From contig NZ_CP031555.1 of the NCBI RefSeq assembly GCF_003403095.1, positions 992,001 through 1,056,000 on the forward strand: a DNA stretch of 64,000 nt. Direction: 5' to 3'. The notes beneath the pieces were generated by a model. The model did no database searches. It was given only the letters and a program-made list of their open reading frames with translations, and was not told the origin of the DNA. A program made the position numbers and the translations under genes. The stretch comes from Thalassospira indica (GTDB taxonomy: Bacteria; Pseudomonadota; Alphaproteobacteria; Rhodospirillales; Thalassospiraceae). The number at the start of each line of letters is the position of its first letter. Position 1 is the stretch's first letter. Positions 45,501-54,592 of this stretch are shown here, piece by piece.

Positions 45501-46934
45501 TTATTCATACCAAGTATCTCGAACGCCTGAGCTCAAGATATGGTTTTTCAACAACTGAAAGCAGTTTGCATATCTTTCAGCATCTTCAGCACTAATTTCC
45601 CGCGACCAATCATTAATACGTCCTGGCTGATATCGGGATAAATACTTGGTATAGGCTTTTAAAATCTCTTCATCAGAAGAAGCATCTTTTGAGAGCATGG
45701 CCAAAATTTGAGCGTGCAGCTTGTCTGGAGTTTTAGCTCGTTCGGTTTGTGGAAAGTGCTGATAAGGAGAATCACCAAAAAGCAAAACGGGCTTCCCAAG
45801 CAAAGCTGCCTCAAGACTAGAGGTGCCTTGGATGCCAACAACCAAATCAGAATTAATCAAGAATTCGTGACCAGAGGCATTTGGATGGGCAATAAAAAGA
45901 TTTGGCCTCCTCATTAATGAGCAAAGTTGGGTTCTTGTATAATTATCCGGGTCGCTAAAATGCAGTTTGACGACCAAACTCACATCAACAGGGACCGACA
46001 AAGATAATGTCGCGATAAATGCAAGTTGGTCTTGGTAGAAAGGTGCCCAAGTGTCGAGCATTGATTCCGGCGACATGTGGAGTGGAAAGTAGATGTATCT
46101 CCCTTGAGGGGGCTCCATCAATAGTTTTTTGGTCGGTAATAGCGCTCTATTTTTAAATCTCCGAACAATATCTCGCGCTCTTTCAAAAGAGGTATTAAAT
46201 GTGTATAGGTCTATACCGAGATCACTAGAAGCAATTTGTCGTCGAAAAAAATTCGAAATATTTATGCTATATTGCTTGACCCACTGTAAGACAGATCCGG
46301 GCGGTTTATATGCTAAAACCGATTGCCTTTTCTTTCTAACGCTGTTCATCAGTTCCTGAGCGAGGTCTTTTAGCTTTTCATCTTCTTCCCTTTCTAACGG
46401 CACTAGGTTGTCAGGGGTAAGAGCGTTGCAAAATCCAGTTAGATTATCTGGAATAACCGTAAAAGCCATCGCTACCCACGGGATCCGGTGTGACTTTGCC
46501 ACGGCGAACCCTAAACCGGCATGTAAACTATCGTATGAACCAAGCACTAAATCCGGTTGATATTTATCAAAAAATTTTTGCAAATTCTTTGCTAGCAAAG
46601 TTGCATACCCCAATGACTGATCGATAGGCCGGTGTCGGAGAACTCTGTCTCCTTGAATCATGCTTTTTATCGTGGGGACGTCAGGATGCTCAAATTGACT
46701 TAAAAATTTTAAATCAGCCGAAGGCAAGCTTTCTGCCTTTGATTTGGAGAGCGCAAAAAACTCGTATTCTGGATATTTGTTCTTCGCGCGATCAATGCGC
46801 GTCGAATCCCCAACAATTCCATTAACAAACCGGATACCTGTTTTCTCGGTAACAGGTCCAAGTAAATAGTCGATGAACCATGGTTCCCAGCCAATAGTAC
46901 ACACTGTAAAGGGAATGCTTGGGCTAGTAGACAT
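45501..46934 (-). CDS. Capsule-type glycosyltransferase family protein
   Basis: 477 residues, AT-rich. No exact family is recognised, but the C-terminal half ('YIYFPLHMSPESMLDTWAPFYQDQLAFIATLSLSVP', 'VVKLHFSDPDNYTRTQL', 'VVGIQGTSSLEAALLGKPVLLFGDSPYQHFPQTERA') has the layout of capsule polysaccharide biosynthesis/KpsC-like GT-B proteins, with the acidic-Ser 'GTSSLEAALLGKPV' loop. The N-terminal part is variable. ATG at 46934 overlaps the preceding methyltransferase gene by 11 bp; the ATG at 46955 gives a longer overlap. Confidence 0.62.
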   Translation of the reverse strand: MSTSPSIPFTVCTIGWEPWFIDYLLGPVTEKTGIRFVNGIVGDSTRIDRAKNKYPEYEFFALSKSKAESLPSADLKFLSQFEHPDVPTIKSMIQGDRVLRHRPIDQSLGYATLLAKNLQKFFDKYQPDLVLGSYDSLHAGLGFAVAKSHRIPWVAMAFTVIPDNLTGFCNALTPDNLVPLEREEDEKLKDLAQELMNSVRKKRQSVLAYKPPGSVLQWVKQYSINISNFFRRQIASSDLGIDLYTFNTSFERARDIVRRFKNRALLPTKKLLMEPPQGRYIYFPLHMSPESMLDTWAPFYQDQLAFIATLSLSVPVDVSLVVKLHFSDPDNYTRTQLCSLMRRPNLFIAHPNASGHEFLINSDLVVGIQGTSSLEAALLGKPVLLFGDSPYQHFPQTERAKTPDKLHAQILAMLSKDASSDEEILKAYTKYLSRYQPGRINDWSREISAEDAERYANCFQLLKNHILSSGVRDTWYE

Positions 46935-47679
46935 CAAAATTTTCCTTTGCTGCAAATATGAAATGCCAATTCATAAGCAAAGGTCCAGAGACTTGAAGTC
47001 TTCTTCCATCTACGGTTTTTTCAGTATATGTTTGCATACGGCCATCACTATTCCGAGGTAAATCAAATGGAATTTCAAATCGCATCGATTTAAATTGGGT
47101 ATAGCCTTTTTTAAAGAGATACTTTTTGAATTTTGGGAGGGAATAGGTGTTATAAAAAAGATTTGCTTCAATCTTGTCGGAAGAATCAAACTGCTCAATG
47201 ACAGTTCGGGTTTCAACCGGCCCGTCGTAGAATAAGGAAGTAATCGCAATCCAGGACGGGGAAATCAACGAAATCGAATCAATCGCTGCTTCATATCCTG
47301 GGAGCCACGATAAGGTTTGAAAGCTAATCACTCCATCAAATTCATTTTGTTTAAACTGTGATTTTAGATCATGAATATCTCCGGTAACAAGCTTGCAATT
47401 TGTTAAATTGTGGTCACCTAGGAGTTTTCGTCCCTCCGAAATAAGTTGCTCATCAATATCGACACCTGTGAACGTGTGACTAGGGAAGCGCTTTGACAAA
47501 TAATGTAGATTTGCACCCTTTCCACAGCCAATGTCGCAGATTCTTTTCTCCGCATCCCCGATCACTCCTATCTGTTCCAGCCAATCAACAAAATCGATAG
47601 TGCTTTGATAAGGGGTTTGCAATTGCCGATCATGATAGTTTTTGCTGTAGCCAGTAGATCTGGGGTCATTCAAGTTCAA
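46924..47679 (-). CDS. Class I SAM-dependent methyltransferase
   Basis: 251 residues, among the most AT-rich of the cluster. Motif I 'ICDIGCGKGANLHYLSKRFP' (~47-66), 'FTGVDIDEQLI', 'LVTGDIHDLKSQFKQNEFDGVISFQTLSWLPGYE' and a C-terminal helix region. 'GYSKNYHDRQLQTPY' at the start is common in methyltransferases of glycan loci. I take the TTG at 47679 as start, with AAGGTG upstream. Substrate unknown; the nonulosonic acid neighbour is a candidate. Confidence 0.78.
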   Translation of the reverse strand: MNLNDPRSTGYSKNYHDRQLQTPYQSTIDFVDWLEQIGVIGDAEKRICDIGCGKGANLHYLSKRFPSHTFTGVDIDEQLISEGRKLLGDHNLTNCKLVTGDIHDLKSQFKQNEFDGVISFQTLSWLPGYEAAIDSISLISPSWIAITSLFYDGPVETRTVIEQFDSSDKIEANLFYNTYSLPKFKKYLFKKGYTQFKSMRFEIPFDLPRNSDGRMQTYTEKTVDGRRLQVSGPLLMNWHFIFAAKENFDVY

Positions 47680-47778
47680 GTTAGCACCTTGACCGTAAGA
47701 ATTGAGAATAGAAACTTCGTAAAAGTTAGAAAAATTAGCGACTATTGGAGAACAATAACACTAATGTGCACTAATTCT

Positions 47779-49842
47779 TCACCGAGCCCTAAATGCTGGA
47801 ATAGGCAATGGACCATCAACCCATTCGGCAGGTGAGATACCTTGTTCCTGGGCAAGCGCAACCCGTTTAAATGCATGCGCGAAACCGGAGAGGACCTTGG
47901 TTACTGTGTTTTCATCGAGCGCAGAAGAAATGTTAAACGTGGTCAGGACCAATACACCTCTTCGCGTCAGTTCCTGCAACCACAATGCTCTCGCAGCCGC
48001 GTCATCCTTGCCGTTCTCATCGACGAAAGAAAATGTCGACCAGTGCGGGTGTCCCTTAATCTGGAAACGCTCCCCAAGTCCCAAGCGATCAGCCATCACC
48101 TTGGCGCCATCGAATAACTTGGTGCCTGCGGCCGTCATACGCGCATAAGCATCACCGGATTCAAGTATGTCCAGAACTTTCATGGAAGCTGCCATAGCTG
48201 AAACATCGCCGGCAAAGGTGAAACTCATGAAGGCATCCTCAAATACCTTCATAACGTCTCTGCGTCCAACCACGCAGCTAATGGGCCAGCCATTGCCCAT
48301 CGCCTTACCAAAAGTGGCGAGATCTGGGGTGACGCCAAATATTTTTTGAGCACCACCCAATCCGAAATGAAAGCCCGAACAGATTTCATCAAAGATCAGC
48401 AATGCGCCATGTTTATGGGCAATCTGCTTTATGCTCTCAAGATATGAGGCCTCTGGCCAGTTAAAGTTAACCGGCTCCATAATGACGGCAGCAAATTGAT
48501 CTTTTCTGCTTGAAAGAAGCGCGTCCAGTGCCTGGGCATCACCATAGGGAAAGGTATGAGCAAGTTCTTGCACTCCCTTGGGAACGCCCGCATTCCTCGA
48601 GGTGGTGCCGATAAACCAGTCCTGCCATCCATGATATCCGCATACTGCGACATGCTCTCGGCCAGTATACGCACGAGCTATCCGTACCGCACCAGCAGTT
48701 GCATCAGAGCCATTCTTACCGAACCTGACCATGTCTGCGCAAGGAATGATCCGGCAAAGTCGCTCGGCAAGCTCGACTTCTATCGGATGGGCCAGTGAAA
48801 AACTATGGCCGCTTTGCGCCTGTTTAGCTGCCGCTTCATTGACATCATCATCGGCATACCCAAGTATATTGGGCAGCAAACCTTGGATTAGGTCGACATA
48901 TTCGTTGCCGTCCACATCTTTTACCATGGCACCTTTCCCCGATCTTAAGAAGATTGGTGTCACGCCGCGAATATGATGCCGCCAGCTTTTCGAGTAGGTC
49001 TGTGCGCCACCAGGTATAACTTGGTCACTGCGTTCCAGCCAACGGAAGCTTTCATCGAGGTCCAAGGGCGCAGCCGCTTCGGCGGTGGCTTCGTTTAAAA
49101 GCGACAGGTAAAAACCTTCGTTAATAATTGATTTTCCCTGCGGGGCATTACTTTCTTTTACAGCAGACATAATTTCCTCAAAATCGAAAGGGCCCGGACC
49201 GCCATGGTCTAGGACTGACCAAACAGAACGCACGAACTCAAGGTCATCAGGATGATCAACCGACCATCTTGCTGACCGCAGGTGAGGTGGTGCATGAAAA
49301 AAATCCAGCCGTCTGAGTTCAGAAGACCGGCGTATCCACGGGGTAACATGCTCGCGATCGCTCTCGAATTCGGCATTCTCCAAGGCCTGCCGTAAAACTT
49401 GGCGGGAAAACACTTCGACATCCTGTCCGTCAGGTCTAGTGTAGGGGTTGGTGTTACAGGCATAGTCCACCCCGGCGCCAAGATACGCGTTCACCACTTC
49501 GTCTATGGTATCAGGCGAATGCAGCGGGCAGTCCCCGGTGAGTCGGACTATGACATCGGCGTCAGTGACTTCCGCTGCCAGTACATATCTGCTCAGCACG
49601 TTATCGCGCGAGCCGCGAACAACGAGTAAATCATTGAAATTACAGTAATTCTCGATCTCATCATCTTCAGGTCCGGTACTGGTTGCGATGATGAACCCAT
49701 CCAGAGAATGGGCGCCTCGAACTTGGTTGATCAGCCTCCCGAGCATAGGGATTCCGCCCACATCCTTCATCGATTTTCCGGGAAGCCGGCTTGAACTCAT
49801 TCTGGCCTGTATCACTGCAATAACGCGTTGCTGGTTGCTCAT
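47779..49842 (-). CDS. Cytidylyltransferase-aminotransferase fusion
   Basis: 687 residues. Residues ~1-235 are an SpsF/KdsB-type cytidylyltransferase ('VIAVIQARMSSSRLPGKSM', 'RGSRDNVLSRYVLAAE', 'DVIVRLTGDCPLHSPDTIDEVV'). Residues ~265-680 are a class III PLP aminotransferase like glutamate-1-semialdehyde aminomutase ('GKNGSDATAGAVRIARAYTGREHV', 'LLIFDEICSGFHFGLGGAQ', and the PLP Lys in 'FGKAMGNGWP'). The order suits one chain that aminates a 4-keto sugar and provides CMP activation for a nonulosonic acid; this is inference. It starts inside the stop of the 246-residue gene (ATGA). Confidence 0.86.
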   Translation of the reverse strand: MSNQQRVIAVIQARMSSSRLPGKSMKDVGGIPMLGRLINQVRGAHSLDGFIIATSTGPEDDEIENYCNFNDLLVVRGSRDNVLSRYVLAAEVTDADVIVRLTGDCPLHSPDTIDEVVNAYLGAGVDYACNTNPYTRPDGQDVEVFSRQVLRQALENAEFESDREHVTPWIRRSSELRRLDFFHAPPHLRSARWSVDHPDDLEFVRSVWSVLDHGGPGPFDFEEIMSAVKESNAPQGKSIINEGFYLSLLNEATAEAAAPLDLDESFRWLERSDQVIPGGAQTYSKSWRHHIRGVTPIFLRSGKGAMVKDVDGNEYVDLIQGLLPNILGYADDDVNEAAAKQAQSGHSFSLAHPIEVELAERLCRIIPCADMVRFGKNGSDATAGAVRIARAYTGREHVAVCGYHGWQDWFIGTTSRNAGVPKGVQELAHTFPYGDAQALDALLSSRKDQFAAVIMEPVNFNWPEASYLESIKQIAHKHGALLIFDEICSGFHFGLGGAQKIFGVTPDLATFGKAMGNGWPISCVVGRRDVMKVFEDAFMSFTFAGDVSAMAASMKVLDILESGDAYARMTAAGTKLFDGAKVMADRLGLGERFQIKGHPHWSTFSFVDENGKDDAAARALWLQELTRRGVLVLTTFNISSALDENTVTKVLSGFAHAFKRVALAQEQGISPAEWVDGPLPIPAFRAR

Positions 49843-50579
49843 CGCGTAGCACCACCGACATGGGAATCTAGCGATATTTCCTTGATCACGGTCTTCTCCT
49901 CCATGTACCAGCGGGTTTCATGGACAAGGCGCATGACGTCAATCCTTGTCTGCGCGATCTCTCGATTCGACATTTCCTTCATTTTTTCACGCAAGCGCGC
50001 AAATTTATTCACCCCGATAGGCTCGAGGATGCGACCCAAGGGAACATGCGCCCACCCAGACTGTCGCTTGGGAAGGAATGAAATATTCTTCTTCAACTCC
50101 TCTCGAACCTTGAAAATACTCGAAGGTTGATCGAAGCCTTTGGCCACAACACACCCATCGGGATTTATCTGGATGCCCTTAATCGTAAACTCGAAGGCAG
50201 GCGCGGAAATATTTGCAGTCGCATCTTTGACTATAGGCAGATTATTATCGTCCCAATCATCGGTCGGCCATTTGAACACGCAATATTCAACTCCGAGATT
50301 TTCGGGTTTGACCCAGTAGGTCAGGGCGTCACCAATAATCTCATCCACTTCGTCCCTGGCTTCAACAAGGTTTTGCATGAAATTCGGTTCGAACGACAAA
50401 CCGGAAACCAATGCATATACCTCCAGTTGTTTCGGTCTTGGGTCACCGTCAGCAAGACTCTGATCGACGAACAAACTTCTGGAAATCTCGAGCTTCTCTT
50501 CAACGAAATCCTCAGTAGCCCAAGTCATATCCCCGACATCACGGTAAGATTTGTCGAGAGACTGGAAGTGCGCGTTCAT
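49839..50579 (-). CDS. Unrecognised protein in nonulosonic acid module
   Basis: 246 residues, no signal peptide or membrane segment. I do not recognise the family. 'VYALVSGLSFEPNFMQNLVEARDEVDEIIGDALTYWVKPENLGVEYCVFKWP' followed by beta-strand-like segments and 'GWAHVPLGRILEPIGVNKFARLREKM' looks faintly like a 2H phosphoesterase/LigT fold, whose second HxSx motif would be near AHVPL; the first motif is not found. It overlaps the fusion gene by 4 bp and lies ~50 bp from the dehydratase gene, so it probably acts in that pathway. Missing hydrolase or acetyltransferase steps could belong to it. Confidence 0.65.
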   Translation of the reverse strand: MNAHFQSLDKSYRDVGDMTWATEDFVEEKLEISRSLFVDQSLADGDPRPKQLEVYALVSGLSFEPNFMQNLVEARDEVDEIIGDALTYWVKPENLGVEYCVFKWPTDDWDDNNLPIVKDATANISAPAFEFTIKGIQINPDGCVVAKGFDQPSSIFKVREELKKNISFLPKRQSGWAHVPLGRILEPIGVNKFARLREKMKEMSNREIAQTRIDVMRLVHETRWYMEEKTVIKEISLDSHVGGATR

Positions 50580-50629
50580 TTAACTATGCTCCTCAAAGCC
50601 ATTTTAACCTTGGACGAAATGAAAACCGC

Positions 50630-51628
50630 TTACCTAAGCAAATCGGCGGTCTCTAGCATTTCGACCACCTCCTTATCGGATAAAAGCTGTTCATCGGAGC
50701 GTAACGGAGCCGACAATTTCGGCATAGAATCATAAACGGAATATTCTTCTTTCAGTTCATCGGAAAGCATGTCGAGCAAGTCGGACAATACGATGTATAA
50801 ATGTCCATCAATGGCCGTCCGCGGAGCCTCACTCTCGGTAACAAGCTCTTCGAACAGCTTTTCGCCCGGCTTGCTCCCTATCTCGGTAAAATCAAATGCG
50901 GTCTTACCCGAAACAGCCCTAGCAAGGCTCATAATATCGCAGCTACCCATGTTCTTTACGAAAATCTCGCCCCCCACCATGCGTTCCGACGCTTCGATAC
51001 ACAAGTCAACAGCCTGCGACATCGAAAGGAAAAAGCGCGTCATGCCGGTTGCTGTGATCGTTAGGGGCAAGCCTTTCTCAATCTGTCGTCTGAAAATCTG
51101 CAAGACAGACCCGTTTGAATCTAGCACGTTTCCGAAACGTACACTTGCGAACCTAGTTTTGTGTTTGCCCGAAAAATTATTTGCCGAGGTAAAAAGGCGC
51201 TCACCGAGTAATTTTGAGGCCCCCATCGTACTGGTGGGGTTGACTGATTTATCGCTGCTCGTCAAGACTACCCGGCTGACTTCTGTTGCGACCGAGGCTT
51301 GGATTACATTATGCGTGCCAACTATATTGGTTTGCATTGCTTCAAACGGGTTGTATTCGGACAGGTAGACATGCTTTAGTGCCGCGCAATGGTAGACAAC
51401 ATCAACTCCCTCCATTGCCAGTTGCAAGCGCTCCTTGTCACGAATATCGCCGAGAAAAAGCCTCAATTGGGAGCTGTAGTCGCTGAACTCCTGATCCAGT
51501 CTGAACAGACCATTTTCACTCTGATCAAAAGCACATACCGTGTCGCCATTCTCTAGCAGTCGTTCGACCAGAGCGGAACCGACAGAGCCGCAGGCTCCTG
51601 TAACCAAAATACGTTTCTTTGTAGTCAT
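50630..51628 (-). CDS. NDP-sugar 4,6-dehydratase (CapD/LegB-like)
   Basis: 332 residues, soluble extended SDR. 'ILVTGACGSVGSALVERLLE' Rossmann start, 'HCAALKHVYLSEYNPFEAMQTNIVGTHNV', active block 'SSDKSVNPTSTMGASKLLGE' with Asp and Lys, and 'GNVLDSNGSVL'. Relatives include PseB/LegB and CapD-type UDP-GlcNAc dehydratases. Next to NeuB and the aminotransferase fusion it should form the 4-keto sugar that is then aminated. It is distinct from the FnlA-like enzyme at the other end of the cluster. Confidence 0.88.
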   Translation of the reverse strand: MTTKKRILVTGACGSVGSALVERLLENGDTVCAFDQSENGLFRLDQEFSDYSSQLRLFLGDIRDKERLQLAMEGVDVVYHCAALKHVYLSEYNPFEAMQTNIVGTHNVIQASVATEVSRVVLTSSDKSVNPTSTMGASKLLGERLFTSANNFSGKHKTRFASVRFGNVLDSNGSVLQIFRRQIEKGLPLTITATGMTRFFLSMSQAVDLCIEASERMVGGEIFVKNMGSCDIMSLARAVSGKTAFDFTEIGSKPGEKLFEELVTESEAPRTAIDGHLYIVLSDLLDMLSDELKEEYSVYDSMPKLSAPLRSDEQLLSDKEVVEMLETADLLR

Positions 51629-51652
51629 GTTATAAGTAAACCAAGTTGAATT

Positions 51653-52753
51653 TCATTCTGATGAGCTGATATCGTTCAGCGTTACATGCGAACCGGAAAC
51701 GATACTTTTGAGCAATTTTTTTCCAACTACCTTGTCGACATCGTGGGGTGGGATGCCATCAGTCGGACACGGTCTCAACATGGATAGGTCATCTCTGGAC
51801 AATACCTTACCTTGATCGATGTCACGGTTGACGCGGATACAACGGCGTTGCAAAACCACGGTATCTCTCTCGTTGTCTTCGATTTTTTTGACCCCGTTCC
51901 CGAGCGACATTTCCAGTTCCCTAGTCCGGTCCACCATTTCCCGCCATGACTCCGGGGTCATCGCAAATCCGTGGTCGGGGCCCTCTCTCTCCGTAGAATC
52001 TGTAAAATGCTTTTCGATCACTCTCGCACCCAAGGCGACCGCACCCAAGACGGCAACATGCCCCGGCATATGATCGCTCAGCCCAAGTACTATCCCAGGA
52101 TACATCGAGGAAAACTCTTTTAGGACATTCAACTGCAGGCTCGAGTAATTTTTATGATCTGCGGTATAATTGGTGTTGCACTGGAGCAGAACCACATCAC
52201 GATTTATCTTAAGCAAAGCATCAGTTGCGCGTTTAACGTCCTTCATATCAGAAGCACCGGTCGCCACCAATACGGGTTTTTTCTTTCCTGCCATGCGCTC
52301 GATAATTTCAACCCAGGTAATATCACCCGAACCAACCTTGTAAGCAGGAACGAACTCGTCGACATAATCCACCAACTCGAATGAGTAAGGACTGGTAAAA
52401 AAGCTCACACCAGCCTCGTCGCAAGCATTTTTTAGTGCAGCGGTCCAGTCGCGATTTAATGACGCATCGTCATAGGTGTCAAAAACCGATTTTTTCCACG
52501 CAGATTGATGCGACTGTTGCCCCCCGAGCTGTTTGAAACCCTCGTCGCTAACCAAGGCTCCTGCGGTGTAGTGCTGAAATTTGACCGCATCAGCGCCAGC
52601 ATCCTTAGCGAGATAAATGAGATCTTTAGCTCGCTCCAAGTCCTGATCAAAATTGGATCCTATCTCGGCAATAAAATATACAGGATCATCGAGACTAATC
52701 CTTTTGCCGTCTATATGGATAACGGAATTCGGTTGAGTATTCACGTCATTCAT
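51653..52753 (-). CDS. neuB: NeuB-type nonulosonic acid synthase
   Basis: 366 residues. TIM barrel (~20-290) with 'YFIAEIGSNFDQDLERAKDLIYLAKDAGADAVKFQ', 'FFTSPYSFELVDYVDEFVPAYKVGSGDITW', 'VLVATGASD' and 'LGLSDHMPGHVAVLGAVALGARVIEKHFT', then a C-terminal SAF/antifreeze-like domain (~305-366). It condenses phosphoenolpyruvate with a 6-carbon amino sugar to form sialic, legionaminic or pseudaminic acid. Which one cannot be decided from sequence. ~25 bp from the dehydratase gene. Confidence 0.92.
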   Translation of the reverse strand: MNDVNTQPNSVIHIDGKRISLDDPVYFIAEIGSNFDQDLERAKDLIYLAKDAGADAVKFQHYTAGALVSDEGFKQLGGQQSHQSAWKKSVFDTYDDASLNRDWTAALKNACDEAGVSFFTSPYSFELVDYVDEFVPAYKVGSGDITWVEIIERMAGKKKPVLVATGASDMKDVKRATDALLKINRDVVLLQCNTNYTADHKNYSSLQLNVLKEFSSMYPGIVLGLSDHMPGHVAVLGAVALGARVIEKHFTDSTEREGPDHGFAMTPESWREMVDRTRELEMSLGNGVKKIEDNERDTVVLQRRCIRVNRDIDQGKVLSRDDLSMLRPCPTDGIPPHDVDKVVGKKLLKSIVSGSHVTLNDISSSE

Positions 52754-52834
52754 TCCCCAAATTCATTTGCACGCGCATTCATTCTCGGTGCGTAGGTTGC
52801 CAGCAATTGGTAAGATTTCTTGATCAAGCGAAAA

Positions 52835-54592
52835 CTAACCACCGATTATTTCTTGGAAATTGCCCACTCTACTTACTCTTCCGGATTTTAACTCGACAAT
52901 GTAGTCGCAATTCTTCAATGTGCTTACACGATGCGCCACCATCAATATAGTCAGTGTTTCATCCATGTCTTCAAACGATTTCATTACTGCTGCCTCGGTT
53001 TCCACATCCAACGCACTAGTCGCCTCGTCCAGTACTAGAACATCCGCTTTCTTGTAAAGCGCCCGGGCAATGCCGATTCTTTGTCTTTGACCGCCGGAAA
53101 GGCGGATTCCGCGCTCCCCAACAAATGTATCATATCCGTCGTTTAATGCCTCAATTGCCCCGGAAATCTGGGCCTTCTCGGCTGCTACCTTCAGCCTGGT
53201 CCAGTCAATATGTTCTTTGCGCACACCAAATGCGATGTTTTCTGCAATCGAACCATCCGTTAGAAAAATACTTTGCGGAACGTGAGCGATTCGCGCCTGC
53301 CACGACCTTTGGGTCTTCAGATCGAGTGCCGTGTTGTCTATGCTTATCTCCCCGGAACTCGCGAAAAGTAGGCCCATGATGAGATCCAGTAGGGTACTTT
53401 TCCCGCTTCCCGTTTCTCCAATAAAACCTACCCTAGCCCCGCGCTCGATGGTCAGGTCAAGTTTTTGCAAGACCGGTTTGCCTTCCTGTGGATGATAACT
53501 GAAGGTCAGGTCGCTCACCTGAATTCGGTCATTAAACAGTAAAGGCTCATGACGTATCTGTGCTGAGGGAGGCGGCGCTTCCTGTTCTAGGAGTTCCAAC
53601 ACATCGACCAGGGAAGCCTTGCCGCCCGCCATGGATGCCCAGCTTGCATATCCCTGCTGAACTAGCGGCAATAACCTCTGAGCCGCCAAGGCCAACGTCC
53701 CGAGCACAGGCAGGGCAGCTGCTAAACCTTCTTCACGCTGGGTCAGAATATAGGCAAGTATCGCGATCAGAACCATACCAAAGGCCTCGATCACCGGTCG
53801 CGGAGCCCCGCCCAGAATGGCAATTATAGACAACGCTCTGCGCATTTGCCAATCGACTCGCCGATATATTCGAAAGTACGTTTCCTGAAGGCCGTCAATA
53901 ATTACATCCCGAATCCCTCCTAGCCCCTCCTGGACAACCTGGGCCACTTCGTTTTGCCTCAGCGTGACTAGCTGACTGTTAGATGCCAGATGTTTCTTGG
54001 TGAAATAAGCAACAGCAAAATAGATCAATCCGAAACTAAGCAACGCAACCGTGGTCATTTGGGGGTCAACGAAAAACATGAACCCGACAACCGTAGCAAC
54101 TATAATGGATGCTGAGATCAGGGTTAGAAAAGGTATAATAACAAAATACACAACAGTATTAATCTTCGTCATCAATACCGCAATTATTTGGCTGCTGTTT
54201 CTCGCAGAATGGACGGCGTATGGTTGATAGAGCGTTTTTCGGTAAGCGGCCGATCCTAGGTCGTTACCTATAGCGTTCCCTAGATGGGTTTGCACCCACA
54301 GCAAGGCTAGCCTGATTAAGCCTGATATTATGGCAGCCAAAGCAAACAAAATACTCAGTGGCAAAACAAGTTCCGCAGAAGAATTTAGGTCAAGCAAGTT
54401 TATAAGCGGTTGCATCAAGGCATGGGAAAAGACTTCGTCTGGGGCCGTTAGAGCTCCTAAAAATGGCAAAACCATACCCAGCGAGACCACTTCAGAAACA
54501 GTCCCTAAGAGCATCAATGCCATGAGCCAAGCCAATTGTTTTTTACGACCAGCAGGTATAAATTTCCACAAAGATGCAAGTAATTGGGGCAA
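52835..54592 (-). CDS. ABC half-transporter, lipid-linked oligosaccharide flippase-like (PglK/MsbA type)
   Basis: 585 residues: six-helix membrane domain (~15-310) and C-terminal ATPase with Walker A GETGSGKST, signature LSGGQRQRIG and Walker B VLVLDEATSALD all intact, plus H-loop 'VAHRVSTL'. Size and style fit PglK, which flips undecaprenyl-linked oligosaccharide in Campylobacter, more than a secretion exporter. It is first in the cluster, where a Wzx flippase would be expected and none is seen. TTG start at 54592 after GGAAAA. Function as glycan flippase is inferred. Confidence 0.82.
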   Translation of the reverse strand: MPQLLASLWKFIPAGRKKQLAWLMALMLLGTVSEVVSLGMVLPFLGALTAPDEVFSHALMQPLINLLDLNSSAELVLPLSILFALAAIISGLIRLALLWVQTHLGNAIGNDLGSAAYRKTLYQPYAVHSARNSSQIIAVLMTKINTVVYFVIIPFLTLISASIIVATVVGFMFFVDPQMTTVALLSFGLIYFAVAYFTKKHLASNSQLVTLRQNEVAQVVQEGLGGIRDVIIDGLQETYFRIYRRVDWQMRRALSIIAILGGAPRPVIEAFGMVLIAILAYILTQREEGLAAALPVLGTLALAAQRLLPLVQQGYASWASMAGGKASLVDVLELLEQEAPPPSAQIRHEPLLFNDRIQVSDLTFSYHPQEGKPVLQKLDLTIERGARVGFIGETGSGKSTLLDLIMGLLFASSGEISIDNTALDLKTQRSWQARIAHVPQSIFLTDGSIAENIAFGVRKEHIDWTRLKVAAEKAQISGAIEALNDGYDTFVGERGIRLSGGQRQRIGIARALYKKADVLVLDEATSALDVETEAAVMKSFEDMDETLTILMVAHRVSTLKNCDYIVELKSGRVSRVGNFQEIIGG

